From: Dendrocalamus latiflorus
Taxonomy: Eukaryota; Streptophyta; Magnoliopsida; Poales; Poaceae
DNA: 64,000 nt
Reading direction: 5' to 3'
Assembly (NCBI GenBank): GCA_017311315.1
Contig: CM029620.1
Span: forward strand, 2,051,787-2,115,786
Shown piece by piece: positions 1 to 12,540 of the stretch (its first letter is position 1; every line of letters begins with the position of its first letter). The position numbers were made by a program, and so were the translations under genes. A model generated the notes under the pieces. That model ran no database searches. It worked only from the letters and a program-made list of their open reading frames with translations, and was not told where the DNA came from.

Positions 1-252
1 ACTCAACAACAATTTTCTACTTGACTAACAATGATTTTTTATATCAACAGATTGGCTCAAGGGAAAGCAACGCAAACAAAGATTTTGAATTAGCAAGTAA
101 GCAAGGTTCTAATGGATCAAAACCTAGCAAAACTCACCAAAATTTTCAATTGAAACTATGGTAAACAACAATATTTTTGGGTGTTTTTTTCTAGATAGGA
201 AAGAAAACAACAAATATAGTAGCTAAGTGTAAAATCCTACCGCGTCAACCTT

Positions 253-266
253 GAGCTTTGATACCA
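253..266 (-). other. tRNA-Met-type primer-binding site
   Basis: The reverse complement reads TGGTATCAAAGCTC, the usual plant Copia primer site complementary to initiator tRNA-Met. It lies two bases inside the LTR end at 269 and fixes the element orientation as minus. Confidence 0.7.
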
Positions 267-268
267 GC

Positions 269-833
269 TGATGCGGGGAGATGGGGTGGTCCAATCTTCA
301 CGACGTAGGATTATGGATAACTAGCCCGTGCCATCCAGTAATTGATGCGGCCAACCACCGTCTCTATACGACAATCTGCAGCACTCAAATTACTCAACCA
401 CACGCTATGGCCTTCGTCTACTCGGTATCGTGGAGTAGACACGCTCAAACAATCCCAAGGAATCACAAGAACAACGGAGTAGATAAAGCAATCCTATTAG
501 TGGTGGAAATGGCTCACACACAAAGAGAAACAAGTGTTCTACAAATATTTCCAAGAATCACTTATGTCTCCATGGAGGGGGGTACCCTCCTATTTATAGG
601 GTTACATGGCTTGGGGGCCAAGAAAGAAATGATATAAGTGCTTACATCATGGTTGCATGATCTTCTGTGGCTATACGATCTTCTGTGGCTATGATGACAT
701 ATGCGCTTACATCACATTCATGATGATTTTCTGTGGCTACATGATCTTCTATGGCTATGATGACATATACGGTTACATCACACTCATGATGATCTTTTGT
801 GGCTTCACGATCTTCTATATTTGGCATATGTCA
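269..833 (-). repeat. 5' LTR (565 bp) of the minus-strand Copia element
   Basis: The plus-strand sequence begins TGATGCGGGG and ends CATATGTCA, giving TG...CA ends in either direction. The inner end abuts the primer site. Positions about 650-810 hold short tandem repeats built on CTTCTGTGGCTA and TGATGACATA units, which produce the repetitive small reading frames there; I do not regard these as genes. Confidence 0.6.
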
Positions 834-2503
834 GCTCTTCTGTTTATTATGCCCTGTTCTCATTTTGTTGCATTGCATTTGGGTGCATTCGGGTTAGTCT
901 TTCTAGCATAGATTAGAGTGGTTCTCTTGTCTAGTTGCTTAGATTTCTTCCTTTCATCTTGTGGCTCTAGGATGCTGCTTATTAGTTGTCTCTCTTCTCA
1001 CTAGATTGAGCTTACTCACTTCTTATTGGTTCTAGCAAGGGTTGGGCCACCTTTGGGTAGACAGGGAACGTGTTTGCTCCTTAGTGTGTTAGACGAGTAG
1101 ATGATAGACCTAGAGTCATATGGGGTAGATGAGAGTCAATCTGAGCCATAGTATCCTCTATATCTTGTCTATGCTTTAAGGACTGCCTTTTCTGATTTCT
1201 TTGCCAGCTTTTCAGTTTTTAGCTTGGGTTCAGGGGGAGTTCATTTGGGCATTTCTGGAGCTTAATATTGACATAACTCAACTTGAACTAAAAGTGCATC
1301 ACATGTTGAGGGGGAGCTGGATTTTCTTGCATTTCAACATTCTGCATTGTAATACAATTACATGGAGCCTTGACTATTATCCTTATATGACATGTTTACA
1401 ATGCTTTACATCTTGCCATGATCCTTCCTTAATTGCTAGATTTATCATAACTTTATATGTGTCATCAAGCCTTTGCCATTGATAAGTTGATCAGACATGC
1501 ACAACTTGAATTAAGACATGTCATGTTAGCTCTTGAGACTAGTCTGTCTTTATTTATTCTTTTATGATTCATGCCATGTCAAATAGGCTGAGTTGAGTCT
1601 TGAATCTTTAATTGAGCTTTAGATTGATCTATGCTAGTTTCTTGATGAAGCATGAGATAGTACAACTGTTTAAGAAAGAAAAAGATCTCTTTTGTATGCG
1701 AAAGAACTGATCTCACCAATTCTTTCTCATGAGACTGCTTGCCATTGCACTAGGCATGAACTCAGGGGAGTTTTGAATGACCAAGATCATCTCCTTAAGC
1801 TTCTTGCTTGGAATGGTCGCATAAGCCTTGAGATCTAGCACATGACTAAAATTTTGGTTGGAAACGACCATTAGTTTCAAACAAAAATATGTCCATTATG
1901 CTAAATTTGCTAAAATACAAAAAGAACCAAGTACTTGAACAAATGATTCATTTTTTAACTGGTAGAACTCTAAATGACTCAATTCTAGCTTCTTGGTTCC
2001 ACTTAGACTTTTGACATGGCTTGCATCATCCTTGGATACCTTTAGCTAGACTATAATTTTGAATGGCTTGACATGCTAACAAATTCATCTAATATTCAGT
2101 TTGTTACTTTTGTGGCTTGGCTTGGTTATGCATATTTTTTCATGATCTTGATAGCATTCTTATTGTATTATGGCTTGGTGTAATACTCAAAAGTCTATTT
2201 GGATAATCTTCATGGCTCTAATTGCTTAGATTGAATAAAAATTTAGTCATTTCATCCGTATCATGATTTATTTTCCTCCAAGCATCTTGATGAATCTATT
2301 GCCAAAAGGGGGAGAATATTGGAGAAAAAACCAAATTTTGGGAGCTTTAGGAGCTTTTGAGGAAAACTTGCTCTTTCTTTTGCTCCTTTTGTCAACATGA
2401 TCATTAGCATCATTTTCTTTCTCTTAGACCATGTATGACTTTCAAACAAACTCAACTTTATGCGCTTTTTCTGTGTTTGTCAATATCTCATCAAGGGGGA
2501 GAT
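834..2503 (+). other. Sirevirus-like 3' noncoding region with repeated polypurine tracts
   Basis: Positions 834-1180 closely match 28226-28580, the sequence between the pol stop and the 3' LTR of the Sirevirus-like element below. This copy is about 1.3 kb longer, so the later copy has an internal deletion. It carries several G-rich polypurine-like motifs (near 1239, 1309, 1765, 2308 and 2493). The last one, at 2493-2502, directly precedes the LTR at 2504. Repeated polypurine motifs upstream of the 3' LTR are a known Sirevirus trait. No credible protein is encoded. Confidence 0.65.
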
Positions 2504-2699
2504 TGAGAGACCATGTGGAGCAAGACCATGTTTGTGATGAGCAATTGACGGTTGGTTTAGAGAGTTTGAGTTTGTTTTGGGTATTCTAGGGTTGAGTACC
2601 TTTTACTTATGCGAATGATGATTATGCTGTTTCATGCGGTGCTATGTGATGGTTTGCTTATCTGTGTGGCTGCAGGACTTCAGAGCTAGGTCATGGTGA

Positions 2700-3130
2700 G
2701 GCGAGGAGGACCGGGACTAGGCACAGGAGGTGTTGAGGTCCAGACGGTCAGGTACACCAAGGATGATCGAGGCTGGTGAGGTGGCTGCAAGTCGGGAGAC
2801 GTGGAACCGGAGCTAGAGCTACCGGTGGAGGACACGATGGGCGACGACGAGAGAACCGGGACTAGGCTCAGGGAGGAGTCGGAGGTCCAGACGGTTGGAT
2901 GTCGGTTGCGGTCATGTGCGACGGAACAGACCAGGATTAGACTCAGGTGGAGTCGGAGGTCTCGGTCGGTGTCAGGTGGACTCGACAGGCAGCGGCTAGG
3001 TGGACCGGGGCTAGGCTCAGGGAGGAGCTGAGGTCCAGACGGTCAGGATGCAGGGTGCGGTCGTGTACAGCGTAGTGGACCGGGACTAGACTCAGGGAGG
3101 AGTCAAGGTCCAGACGGTCAAGGTGCTGGT
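2700..3130 (+). repeat. Degenerate tandem repeats in the LTR
   Basis: About five diverged units carry the phrases ACCGGGACTAGGCTCAGG and GAGGTCCAGACGGTCAGG, at about 2709, 2853, 2928, 3001 and 3079. The other LTR keeps only the first unit (about 28787-28830) because of its internal replacement. Confidence 0.6.
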
Positions 3131-4112
3131 TGTGGGAAGCTTCCGCGAAGCTGCTTGAGGGGCAATTTGGAGAATTGACTCAAGTGGCTGATTTTCCCTC
3201 CAAAATTGAGTGCTTTGACTTTTGCCTCATTTGTGGGAGAGGTTGGAAGTGAGGTTTGGCCTGCACTTCTTGAATTTCTTCTTTGAGGGAGTAAGCATCT
3301 CTATTTAGTGGAGGGGAGTTGGTTGTATGCAAGTAGCAAGGAAGAGAGCTCATGAGAAGGAGTGAGCAGTAGCAGTAGAGTGTGAACTGCGTGTGTATTC
3401 TTCTCTCAGGAAGAGAAGCATGTAGTGGATGTTTGCTAAACCATTTGTAATCATTCATCTCTCTTCCTCAATATCAATATGAGAAATCATGAGTTTGAGG
3501 TGTTTTGATTTCCTAAATGTTCTGCTGGTTTTTATGTCTGCTTTGGTTCCAGTTCTGACTCTAGCTTTTCTCTTCCCATTTGGTGTTTGAGTTGGATTCT
3601 TGAGCCAGGAGCTGCAAAATGGATTTGCTTTGAACTGGAGATACCCAAAAGCCATTTGGCTAGCCATTCCTGATAGCAATCCATCCCTTATTGCAGTCTT
3701 CCTTCTCAGTTGAAAGAGGCTGCACTTCCTCTGTTCTTTAATTTCTAGGGTTTCATGTCAGGGGAAGATGGACTCTCTTGATTTCCCTTTGATAAGTGAC
3801 TTCAAATTTGTGCCATCATGTTGTGAGATCATCTCCAGTTGAGATTCACAAGTTCCTGATCTAAAGATTTGAAAATGATGTGAAATTTGGAAATCAGCTC
3901 ATACTTTGCTCAAGTTTCCAGATTTTTGTCAAAATCTTCATTCCTAGCTCTTCTGTTGTTATTTCTTGTTTCCTAGGGCCCCTATGCTGTTTAGAATAGG
4001 CTATTGCCCTTTTGGCTGGAAAGGAACAGCAGCATTCCACCATTTTACTGAGATTTTCATTTTCAGTTTCTTCGGTTCTTTCTGTCGTAGCTCTGCTCCT
4101 ACCAAAAACCCT

Positions 4113-4262
4113 AAACCAGTCAGACCGGAACTTAGATGGTGGTTAGACCGCTAACACTAGCGGTCAGACCGGCCGATCAACTGCGGTCTGACCGGCCTGG
4201 TGGTAGTGGTTTGACCGGCGGCCATCAGGCGGTCTGACCAGCCCATGTGTTGCGTCAGACTG
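4113..4262. promoter_or_regulatory. Cluster of GGTC-N-GACC palindromes in the LTR
   Basis: CGGTCAGACCGG and CGGTCTGACCGG-type palindromes, intact or with one or two changes, recur about six times in 150 bp. The same cluster occurs in the other LTR at 29592-29745. Sirevirus LTRs are known to carry repeated palindromes in the U3 region, so a regulatory role is plausible but inferred. Confidence 0.45.
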
Positions 4263-4483
4263 GCCTCCTTTATCTTGGCTGTTGATTTTTCTTTTTGGAT
4301 CTGTTCTTCCTCTTTCTTTCTAGTGTTTGTCCAGCATGAACATACAGAGAGCATGACTTTTCTTCTCTATAGCTTTTGGTAGCTATCGGAGATAAGGGTT
4401 GCTCGTGGATATTTTTGAGGGGCGTAATTTTTAAAGAGGCACCATTCACCCCCCACCTCTGTTGCCGTATCCGATCCTACAAT

Positions 4484-4500
4484 TGGTATCAGAGCCGGTT
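4484..4500 (+). other. tRNA-Met primer-binding site
   Basis: TGGTATCAGAGCCGGTT lies two bases after the LTR end. It marks 2504-4481 as the 5' LTR of the gag-pol body to the right. The leader from 4501 runs to the gag start context at 4537-4541, where the solo LTR interrupts it. Confidence 0.8.
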
Positions 4501-4541
4501 AGCTCTTCTTGATAGATCTTTAATCGATCTGTGAGCCATGG

Positions 4542-7500
4542 TGTAGGGGCCCAATTATACAATCCGGCACCCTCTGTGATTCCACTGCAGTATTCCCTGG
4601 ATCAGTAGATAGTGCTCACAGTTACAGTAATGAATATCAAAAATACATATCATGCAGAAGCGAAAATATAATAGTAGACTTACTCATGGGCTGATTAGGC
4701 CGAAATCAATAAATTGCAGCAGCGGAAGAACGAAGCACACAGGTGGGACCTTCAGGACATGCCCACAGGCAGCCAACTGGAGGTTTGCGACCTAGCCCTT
4801 GACATCTTCATCTTCTCTGCCGGCTTGTCCAATCTTGTTGCTGAGGCGAGGTGATTTGATTCCTGATTCTGTATTTTGTCGCAAAAGCGAGCGTGAGCAC
4901 TCCGACCCCGTGCTCCGCGAGCCAATACACAGAATGCAAATAAATAGTATGCATGGCTAAACAAAGGAGAGGCTCGGGTTATTTTATTTGCCATAAAACG
5001 CGTTTAGTAGCATTTCTGTCATTATATCATATTGTTATTTTTGTGACCTAAAGACTCCTCACCGCAAATGACATCATTGACTTAATCCACCAAAGACTCA
5101 CGCTCTTTTTTAGCTGCTGTCTAAGACTCCCAACAGCGATTGCCATAATTGACTTAATCCACCGAAATTACACTTCCTCTATTGAGTGCTCTCTAAACTC
5201 CAAACAACATGTGTCATTCTCTATTCAATCCACCGATCATATTCTTTATGTATTGGTTGCTGTCTAAGACGCCAAACAGCAAGTGACCTCATCTAATTAA
5301 TCCATCGAACATTCCCATCAAGATTTTCTAACAATCCAATCCTTTTTATTATTGATTCAACTCCACCAAGAATATCATCGATCAAGCCTACAATTCAATA
5401 TTATATATCCACCAAGAATATCATTGATCAACTCTACAATTCATCATTTTATATCCACCAAGAATATCACTAATCAAGAATTATAATCCAATACTTGTAT
5501 TATTCCTCCAAATTCCTGAAAATTCAATTAGATCATTTATCTAGCTTATCTATTCAACTGGACCCCACCAACTTATTTCTCCCAGAACCCACACTATCAT
5601 TTCCTATTCATGATCGACCTGAATCCACCAATACCTTTATGTGTATACTACATACATCTATCTCCTTTACTCACGACCCTGTTTATTCCACCCATATTTT
5701 ATTTTGTAAGAATAGAAATGCCACTATTTGAAATACAATACATAAAATTTCCTGAGACCTAGCAGCTTTGGAACAAAACATAATGTTCAAGGAATATTAA
5801 CAAGATTTTCCATACATATGGCATCACACCATTTGACATCTTTCAGCGTTATAGCCGCTTAACTTACCACTGGGACGACACCCAGGACAACTCAAATCAG
5901 GGCTTTCCACTGCCCTCCACTTTTCCATTCCACCCACAAAATATTTTGAAATAGAACTATATCTGGTTAAGTTCCCATGTCCGCCCTTGACCGTGGGCAC
6001 GGCTATTCGAATAGTTTTGACTCTGCAGTGTTTGTACACTTTACCCACAAGAGACAGTTTACTCGTTGCCCCACACGATTCCTTAGTCGTGCAGTTGAGC
6101 CAACCATCACAGTAACCGTTCAAAATACCTCGCCCCTTCCATCATCTCAACCCTATGAGCTTGTCCCGCTTGCGGCAGGTCTCATAAGTTGTGCGGAGGT
6201 TCCCCTCCTATGCGTCTAGTAGCTGGCTACCCACACTACTAGCCCGCCGTAGAAGAACTTCACCCTCCGCGGGTGCCCCATTCAAGCCGTCATCTAGACC
6301 GCCGCTTGCACTACCTCACCTCCTCCACCGATGACGGTGATTTCCAGGGTCCGGTACATCTACTAGGCCAAGTTGTACTTTACAGACTTGTGGTTGCACT
6401 TGTTTTACACAGGAGGTCATGACAAGATTCAGTCCTTAGGGTTATCTGGGCGGTTCTACCACAAACCACACTCTTGTGCACCCTTGCACCATACCCCCAA
6501 ACCATCCGCCCAGATAGATAAGCAATGTGAGGTTTTTGGAAGTGTAAAATAATCATGTCCAACATACACCAGTCATTACCACCATGACTGCCCAACCAAA
6601 TTTTCTCATGATTACAAGTGATGCTTGGGCGCTCTCGCGCCCATGAGTATCTAAGCAATACTAAGCATGGCATATAATTACGGACTTATTTTTGAAAGGT
6701 TACTATTATAATTTTATGGCTAGGGCGACAAAGTTCACATATTCAAATATTCCAAAGGCGGGGTAATTTCAGTCAAGTTGATCAATTGGCATATAACTAG
6801 AATCTTAAATTAGTTATGCATTGTATATAAAATAACAGCATGCAATTTGATAATTTAAATAAAAGTAATTTGCAGAAAATGTAGGTTCAACATGATCAAA
6901 GTATTGACTCGCCTTGCGCGGTTTACCGCGGTCTTGAGTTCACTCAAAGCTTTCTCCTACGATGGTTTTGAGCTTCCGGTCCTTATCTGCACCTTGCTCT
7001 TGATCACACTCGATCCATTGATTCTTCGGGGCTCCATTTTCTAACTATGCGATAAGCGACTGAATCCAAATAAAAGCAAATAACTCAAGAGATCCAAATA
7101 AATCCAAATACTTTAAATGCCCGGTTCAATTACACTTATTACGATTTTGAGAATAGAAGGATGATTCAGTTTAATGTGTTGCCAACACAGTGGTAGCTGG
7201 ATTTGAAAAAGAGTTCGAGTTATTTGAATAGCTTTACCGTGAGGGAAAATTTTGGGGTAATAAGAGATCAAAAGTGAGGAAGTATCTACAGGAATTTATT
7301 GGCTTTGGAAAAGATGTGGCCAAACATAGCCGATTGGAGAAAGGCGAGGTTCGATCTTTTACTTGACACCTTTCTTTTAATTTATTTACATTTATCAAGG
7401 AAGTTCCATGAGTCAGATTAGACCTATGAGTTGGTGTACAAATTTAACTGGGTATCATTTTATCGAGTGCTAATATTCCGGGATTATACTATATACACGA

Positions 7501-9793
7501 TGTATACAAATTTTACCTTATCGGATTAACTCATATCATTAGTAATTTGATATGTAGCATTTTATGTGACCTTAATTAACCATGTTATTTGTTAAGCTCC
7601 TTTACCTAGGCAAGTTTAGCACACATGGTCATATTTTAATATTGCTATTTAATCAATTCTACCATGGTGATTTGTTTAGCGACGTTATATTAAATATTAG
7701 GGCATACATTTTATATTTTAATTATACCCTAGGGTAATCTTTATTAATTTTAGACATTCACCCGAATCCATCCTTTATTAGTGCTTTCAACTAGTAAGTG
7801 ATCTTCTAAATAATTAATCAACCATATTAGTTAATCATATATGAACTATTTCAAATTTAAATCCTTAAATATTCTCATTTACACCCTAATTGAATTTGAT
7901 TAGCCTTCCTGTATTATTTCTTAAATTTTTCATGATTTTTCTTAATTAAACTGGGTTATAACAAATCAAAATAAAAAGTGCAAGAAAATGGGGCGGACGC
8001 TGGATTTGACCTCGGGACCTTCGGGATACCTGCACTCTATCGCCGCTCAGCTGACCATCCGGGCAAACACCCTGTTGTGAATAGAGGGAGGAGGTAAATT
8101 AGATAATCAATGCATAAGCTCAGAGCAGAATGGAGCAAAAACAGGGGATTGGTCGGGCGCAGGGCAGGCGGCGGGCTCGCCGGTGGGGGCGGCCGGGAAG
8201 TCTTCGGCGATGGCAAAAACGGATTCCCTGGAGGGGGTTGAGCCCGATGGAGGGGAAAGCTCAGCTCGGGGCGGCGCCTTTGGTGGCCGGCGGTGGCGGA
8301 GGCAGCCGGGCGTAGGGGTGCTCTTGGGGCGGCAGCACCATGGAAGAAGAGAGAGGGAAATGGGGGATGCTTGAGCAGGAGGGAGTGGTGGGGGATCGTA
8401 CCGAGTCATCGGCCGAGACGGGGAGACACCAGAGGGGGCCGGCGATGTGGACCTGTGGTGGCGCGGGAGAGCTCACGCCGCCGGCGAGCTAGGGTGGACG
8501 GCAGCTCCGGCCGACGGGTGGAATAGCTGCAGGGCACCCAGTAGTTGCTCCCACCATGCCAAATTGATCTGGTATCGGGCAAGGGGTGCACGGCGGTGGA
8601 AGGGGCGGTGGCCGGCCGGAGATTGGGGTGAAGGGCCTGCGGCGAGCTCCGGCAGGATTTCTTCTAATTAAGCCAAAGGGGAGGCGAAAGGGGAGTGGGG
8701 GCATGTCGGGGAGCGGTGGAATTGGCTGGGCCTTGCCGGAAGGCCGGAATGGTGTGGAAGCGCCGACGGCGGTTCTCGACGTCGGGCGGGAGAAGGAGCA
8801 GGGAGAGGGGGGATTGGCGCAGGGAGCAATGGGAGGCGGGGAAGCTTCTTATAGCCACGAGGGATGCACTGTGGCAAAGCTGTTGCCGGCGACTAGTGTA
8901 CAGGGCGACGGGACGGCGGTAAGGGTGTGGCGATGGAAGACGTTGAGGCGACAGCGGCAGGGCATGGCGTAGCGACGTGTGAGGCACAGGCGGTGAGCGA
9001 CGAGGCGACTTACGATGGGGGCGGTTGGCTGATGTCGAGCCAACTCGGGCGAGCAGGAGAGGACGGGCGGTGACGCGGGGCAGGCGCGCGCACAGGGGAG
9101 CGGGGACGAGTGACGTGAGCAGCAGCGGGCGGCGACGTGCGGGGGCGTGGGGAGCAGTGGGCGCTGTCGGGAGAAGGAAGGGGGAAGAAGAAAGCAGCGG
9201 CAGGCTGGCCCCAGGCGCAGAGAAAAGGAGGCGGGGCGCCAGGCCCAGCGGCAGAGAGGAAGGAGGGGGAGAGAGAAAGAAAGGGTAGGGCCCACTTGCA
9301 ATAAAGCAGGAATAGAGAGGGAAAAGAAATTAGAGAGGAAAAGACTAAGCAAAACTTTAGAATTTGGGCTTTAATTTAAATTTCAATTTCATGCTTAAGA
9401 TTATTGAAATAATCATTTGAAATTTTAATTTAAATATTGGTTCACATTTCTATTTACAAAATCTAGTATTCCTTTACCATTGAAATTATTTGTTATTGTT
9501 ATTGTTATTATTGGTCTAATCATTTGGAGATACATTCTAATATTCTTTTGTCTTAAATTTGAGCTTAAGATTTTGGTAATTTTGAATTCATGCTCGGTAA
9601 CGACATCTTTTCATTTTTATAATCTATAACATTATTATTTATATTTAGGATTTCTCTTGATCATTAATTTGTAGGGCACAAAGCTCAAACATATTTCAAT
9701 TAAATACTCAAAAGAAATTTGAGCGCTAGCAAAATGCAAGAAAATTTTAAAAACTCCACATTTTTGAACACTTTGAAATTTCAGGATGTTACA
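4542..9793 (-). mobile_element. Tekay/Del-like gypsy solo LTR, 5252 bp
   Basis: Plus-strand ends are TGTAGGGGCCC and GATGTTACA, flanked by perfect 5-bp duplications CATGG (4537-4541 and 9794-9798). On the minus strand it starts TGTAACATCCTGAAATT, like the Tekay LTRs at 55756 and 56417, and its other end resembles their 3' end (ACTACTGATCCAGGGA near 60204). Positions 5760-6930 match parts of 58500-59570 in reverse. There is no primer site, polypurine tract or coding domain, so this is a solo LTR left by LTR-LTR recombination. The GC-rich stretch 8100-9300 gives many overlapping reading frames that I treat as noncoding LTR. Confidence 0.85.
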
Positions 9794-9794
9794 C

Positions 9795-12538
9795 ATGGCA
9801 ACGGACAAGTATTCCACCAAGCCCCAGATCTTCGATGGGATCGACTATCCCTTTTGGAAGAGTCGGATGGAGACCTACATACAGGCTCAGGGCTATGCTA
9901 TTTGGCGCAAGGTTAAAATGTGCTTTGTTGTTCCTGCCGATGAGAACATCAATGTGGCGAACATGCCCGATGTTGAGGCGAATGCTAAGGCAAGGAACAT
10001 CATCATCCAAGGTTTGAGCCGAAATGAGTTTGATTGCATTTCTCATCTTACGTCGGCCTTCGACATTTGGGTGACCCTCGATGCATACCATGAGGGCACC
10101 ACCCAAATCAAGACGGTTCGACAGGACCAGTTCAAGCGAGATTACAACAAGTTTGAAATGCTCGCTGGCGAGTCCCTTGATGAGTGTTTTGCAAGAATTC
10201 ACATGATCTTGAGCAACCTCCGAGTCGTCGGTCTCACATACCCCGACTCGGACAACGCTCGACAGATGCTTGCTACCTTGGATTTGTGTGTTTGGGAGAT
10301 GAAAATGACCACCATCAAGGACACGACAATCTTTCGATTTTGACTCTTGATGCGTTGTCCTCATGCCTCAAGACTCACAAGATTGACATTGTCTCTCGCA
10401 AGTCGAAGTCACAGTCGATGGCTTTGGTCACTGATCCCAGTTCGACTTCTGAGTTTCCTTCTGATGGTGTTTCTGGTTTTTCTCTTGCTGCTGTTTTGTA
10501 AGATGAGTGATGAACTACTAGAACAGCTTCCAAAAAACCAGCTAGCCCTCTTAGCAAGAAAATTCTCCCATGCATATAAGAGGGTTAGGAAGAAAAAGAG
10601 AGGTGGTCGTGTGATTTGCTTTGAGTGTGGTGGCCCCAACCACATTCGAGCAAACTGCCCCAAGCTGGAGGGCAAGAATGACTACGGCAGTTCGAGCAAG
10701 AACGTCTACACCGACAAGAACCGCAACAAGAAGCTGCCAAGCAAAGAGAAGAAGTTTCGCAACCTTGGCAAAGCCAAGAAGCTCTTCCACCGCGTCCTCA
10801 CCGCCTTCAACGACCTCGACCTCAGCGAGGTGGAGGGGTGGAGCGACGATGATGGGAGGGACGGTCAAGATCTCAAGGATGGTGATGACTTCAGCGGCAT
10901 GTGCTTCATGGCCCTTGAGGGCGACATCAGCGACAACGACCTCTACTCTGACTCCAATGAGGTATACCCCTCCTACGACCAGCTCAATGAAGCTTTTCTT
11001 AAGCTAGGTAAATTTCATGCTAGATTTAGAGCTAGGTGTAGCGAGTTGGAGAAGGAAGTAGAGAGATTGTCACGGGAGCTTACTTCACTTATATCTGCTC
11101 CCTCCCGTGACGACTGTGATGTATGTTCTGCTTTGCTTGGTGATATGGAGAAGTTAAGGACTTTGCATGATAGTGTGACCTCTGAGCTTGACATGATTAA
11201 GGTGGAGAATGTTAGTCTTTTAGCTGAACTAGAGATGAGTAGAGTAGCTGCTCTTTCATCCACTACTGTTGAGACTATTTCTTGCACCTCATGTGAGGAT
11301 AATGCTTTTAGAGGTCTTTATACCATGCTTCTCGATCTGCCTGAATCATGTAAAAGTTGCATTAATTTGAAGATGAACTTAAAAAAGGCAGATCATAAAA
11401 TTGCTGAGTTACAAGCTTTTCTGTTAGAGCCCATTGCTTCATGTATGAACTGTTCCAAGTTGACTGCTGAGCTTGAATCTGTTTCCAAACAGTTTCAAGA
11501 GATGATTGATAATAGTAACAAATTGGCTCAATATGTTTCTATGGACCCTGTTAGCTCACCATGCAATAACTGTGAAAAACTAAAATCTGACTTGATTGCA
11601 TTGGATGAAAATATGTGAAGCTAACTAAGAACCTTCTAGAGAAGTCACCATCTGCTTGTGATGTGTATGCTGTTAGGAAGAAGCATGATGGTTTGGTAGA
11701 GATGCTTAGCGACGTGAACCAAATGGCTAGTAGTAGGACTGTCCCTTTTGAGGCGGTTGTGCGTGCACATGCTATTGGTTCTTCTTCTACTCCCTTACCT
11801 TCTGCTGTCTCTTCTTCCCCTTACTCTTCTTACACCTCTCTCTTTCGAGAGTGTCAGTATCTTATGAATACTCTTGAGAGATTTGTAGGAGGCAAGAAGA
11901 AGCTAAATCTTATTCTAGACCAATCCAAGATTTGCAAATTTAATCAAGGTCTAGGATACAATTTTTCGGAGGATGTTAGGAAGCATCCACCTGCTGTTCT
12001 TAGACCCATAGTAGCAGGTGTGATCGAGATTGAGCCCAGAATGAAGAAAGTTCAATTCAAGTCAGCGGGCTTTGTCCAAGGGATCTCTGACAGTAAGGTG
12101 AAGTATCATTGCACCTTCTGTCAGAAGGATGGACACTTGGTCAAGAGATGCTTCAGGCGCGCCAAGAACGCGCGTAGAGACTGTGTTGAGGCTCTTAGGG
12201 ACTTGGTTTTTCTGAGTTTTCTGGATTTCATCCTCGATATGCCTCTGGTCGTGACTTCCGCCGTTCTGAGGGTAGATCCCGTTTCCCCCGTCGAGGTGGC
12301 TACCCGCGGCGAGATTAGCGTGTTGTTGGTGCTCCGACCCGCTCTCCCACAGCAGTCGGATCCAGGAACGGCTTCAGGTCTGCACATAGACCTTCTGCTT
12401 CTTTGAGCTACAGAGAGCGTAGGGTAGTTAGAGGTCAATCGTGTGTGACTACTTCTTCTGCTCGTCGTGTGACTCAGTATTGGGTGCCAAAATCTCTTTT
12501 GATTTATCCCAGTACTGAGCCATCTCTCTCTGTTTGAC
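9795..12538 (+). pseudogene. Sirevirus-like gag (decayed)
   Basis: Gag would package element RNA in virus-like particles. The start ATG is at 9795, inside the duplicated CATGG. The N-terminal capsid-like part reads to about 10320, where the frame shifts, and shifts again near 10499. The following frame (to 11618) has a zinc knuckle CX2CX4HX4C (starting CFECGGPNH, about 10618), an acidic stretch and a Leu/Glu-rich coiled-coil-like segment. After another shift near 11615, a second zinc knuckle (CTFCQKDGHLVKRC, about 12112) is followed by an Arg/Gly-rich tail shifted again near 12205. Two knuckles and a long C-terminal extension are usual for Sirevirus gag. It cannot make a full-length protein. 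Confidence 0.8.
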
Positions 12539-12540
12539 TT

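Larger units (their letters stand above)
1..833 (-). mobile_element. 5' end of a minus-strand Copia-type LTR retrotransposon
   Basis: A primer-binding site and one LTR are visible, and the coding part lies left of the window. Read on the minus strand, the LTR (833 to 269) is followed by a tRNA-Met-type primer site at 253-266 and an untranslated leader (about 250 to 1) with no recognisable gag. To the right, sequence homologous to 28226 onward resumes at 834, so the element sits inside the Sirevirus-like 3' noncoding region. The first five bases there (GCTCT) would be one copy of the target duplication; the other is outside the window. Superfamily is inferred from the primer site and LTR size only. 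Confidence 0.6.
2504..4481 (+). repeat. 5' LTR (1978 bp) of the Sirevirus-like element
   Basis: It begins TGAGAGACCATG and ends GATCCTACA. A polypurine tract (AAGGGGGAGA) lies just upstream and a tRNA-Met primer site just downstream. The partner LTR at 28581-29954 matches at both ends but lacks the equivalent of about 2800-3743. Having a polypurine tract on one side and a primer site on the other means this LTR is shared by two tandem elements. Confidence 0.8.

Noticed and set aside
281..637. 118-codon frame near the left edge
   Set aside because: Lies within a minus-strand LTR and shows no known domain.
8107..9352. Cluster of overlapping GC-rich frames as a gene
   Set aside because: They lie inside the solo LTR, overlap on both strands, are low-complexity and occupy the position of the GC-rich promoter/leader part of related LTRs.
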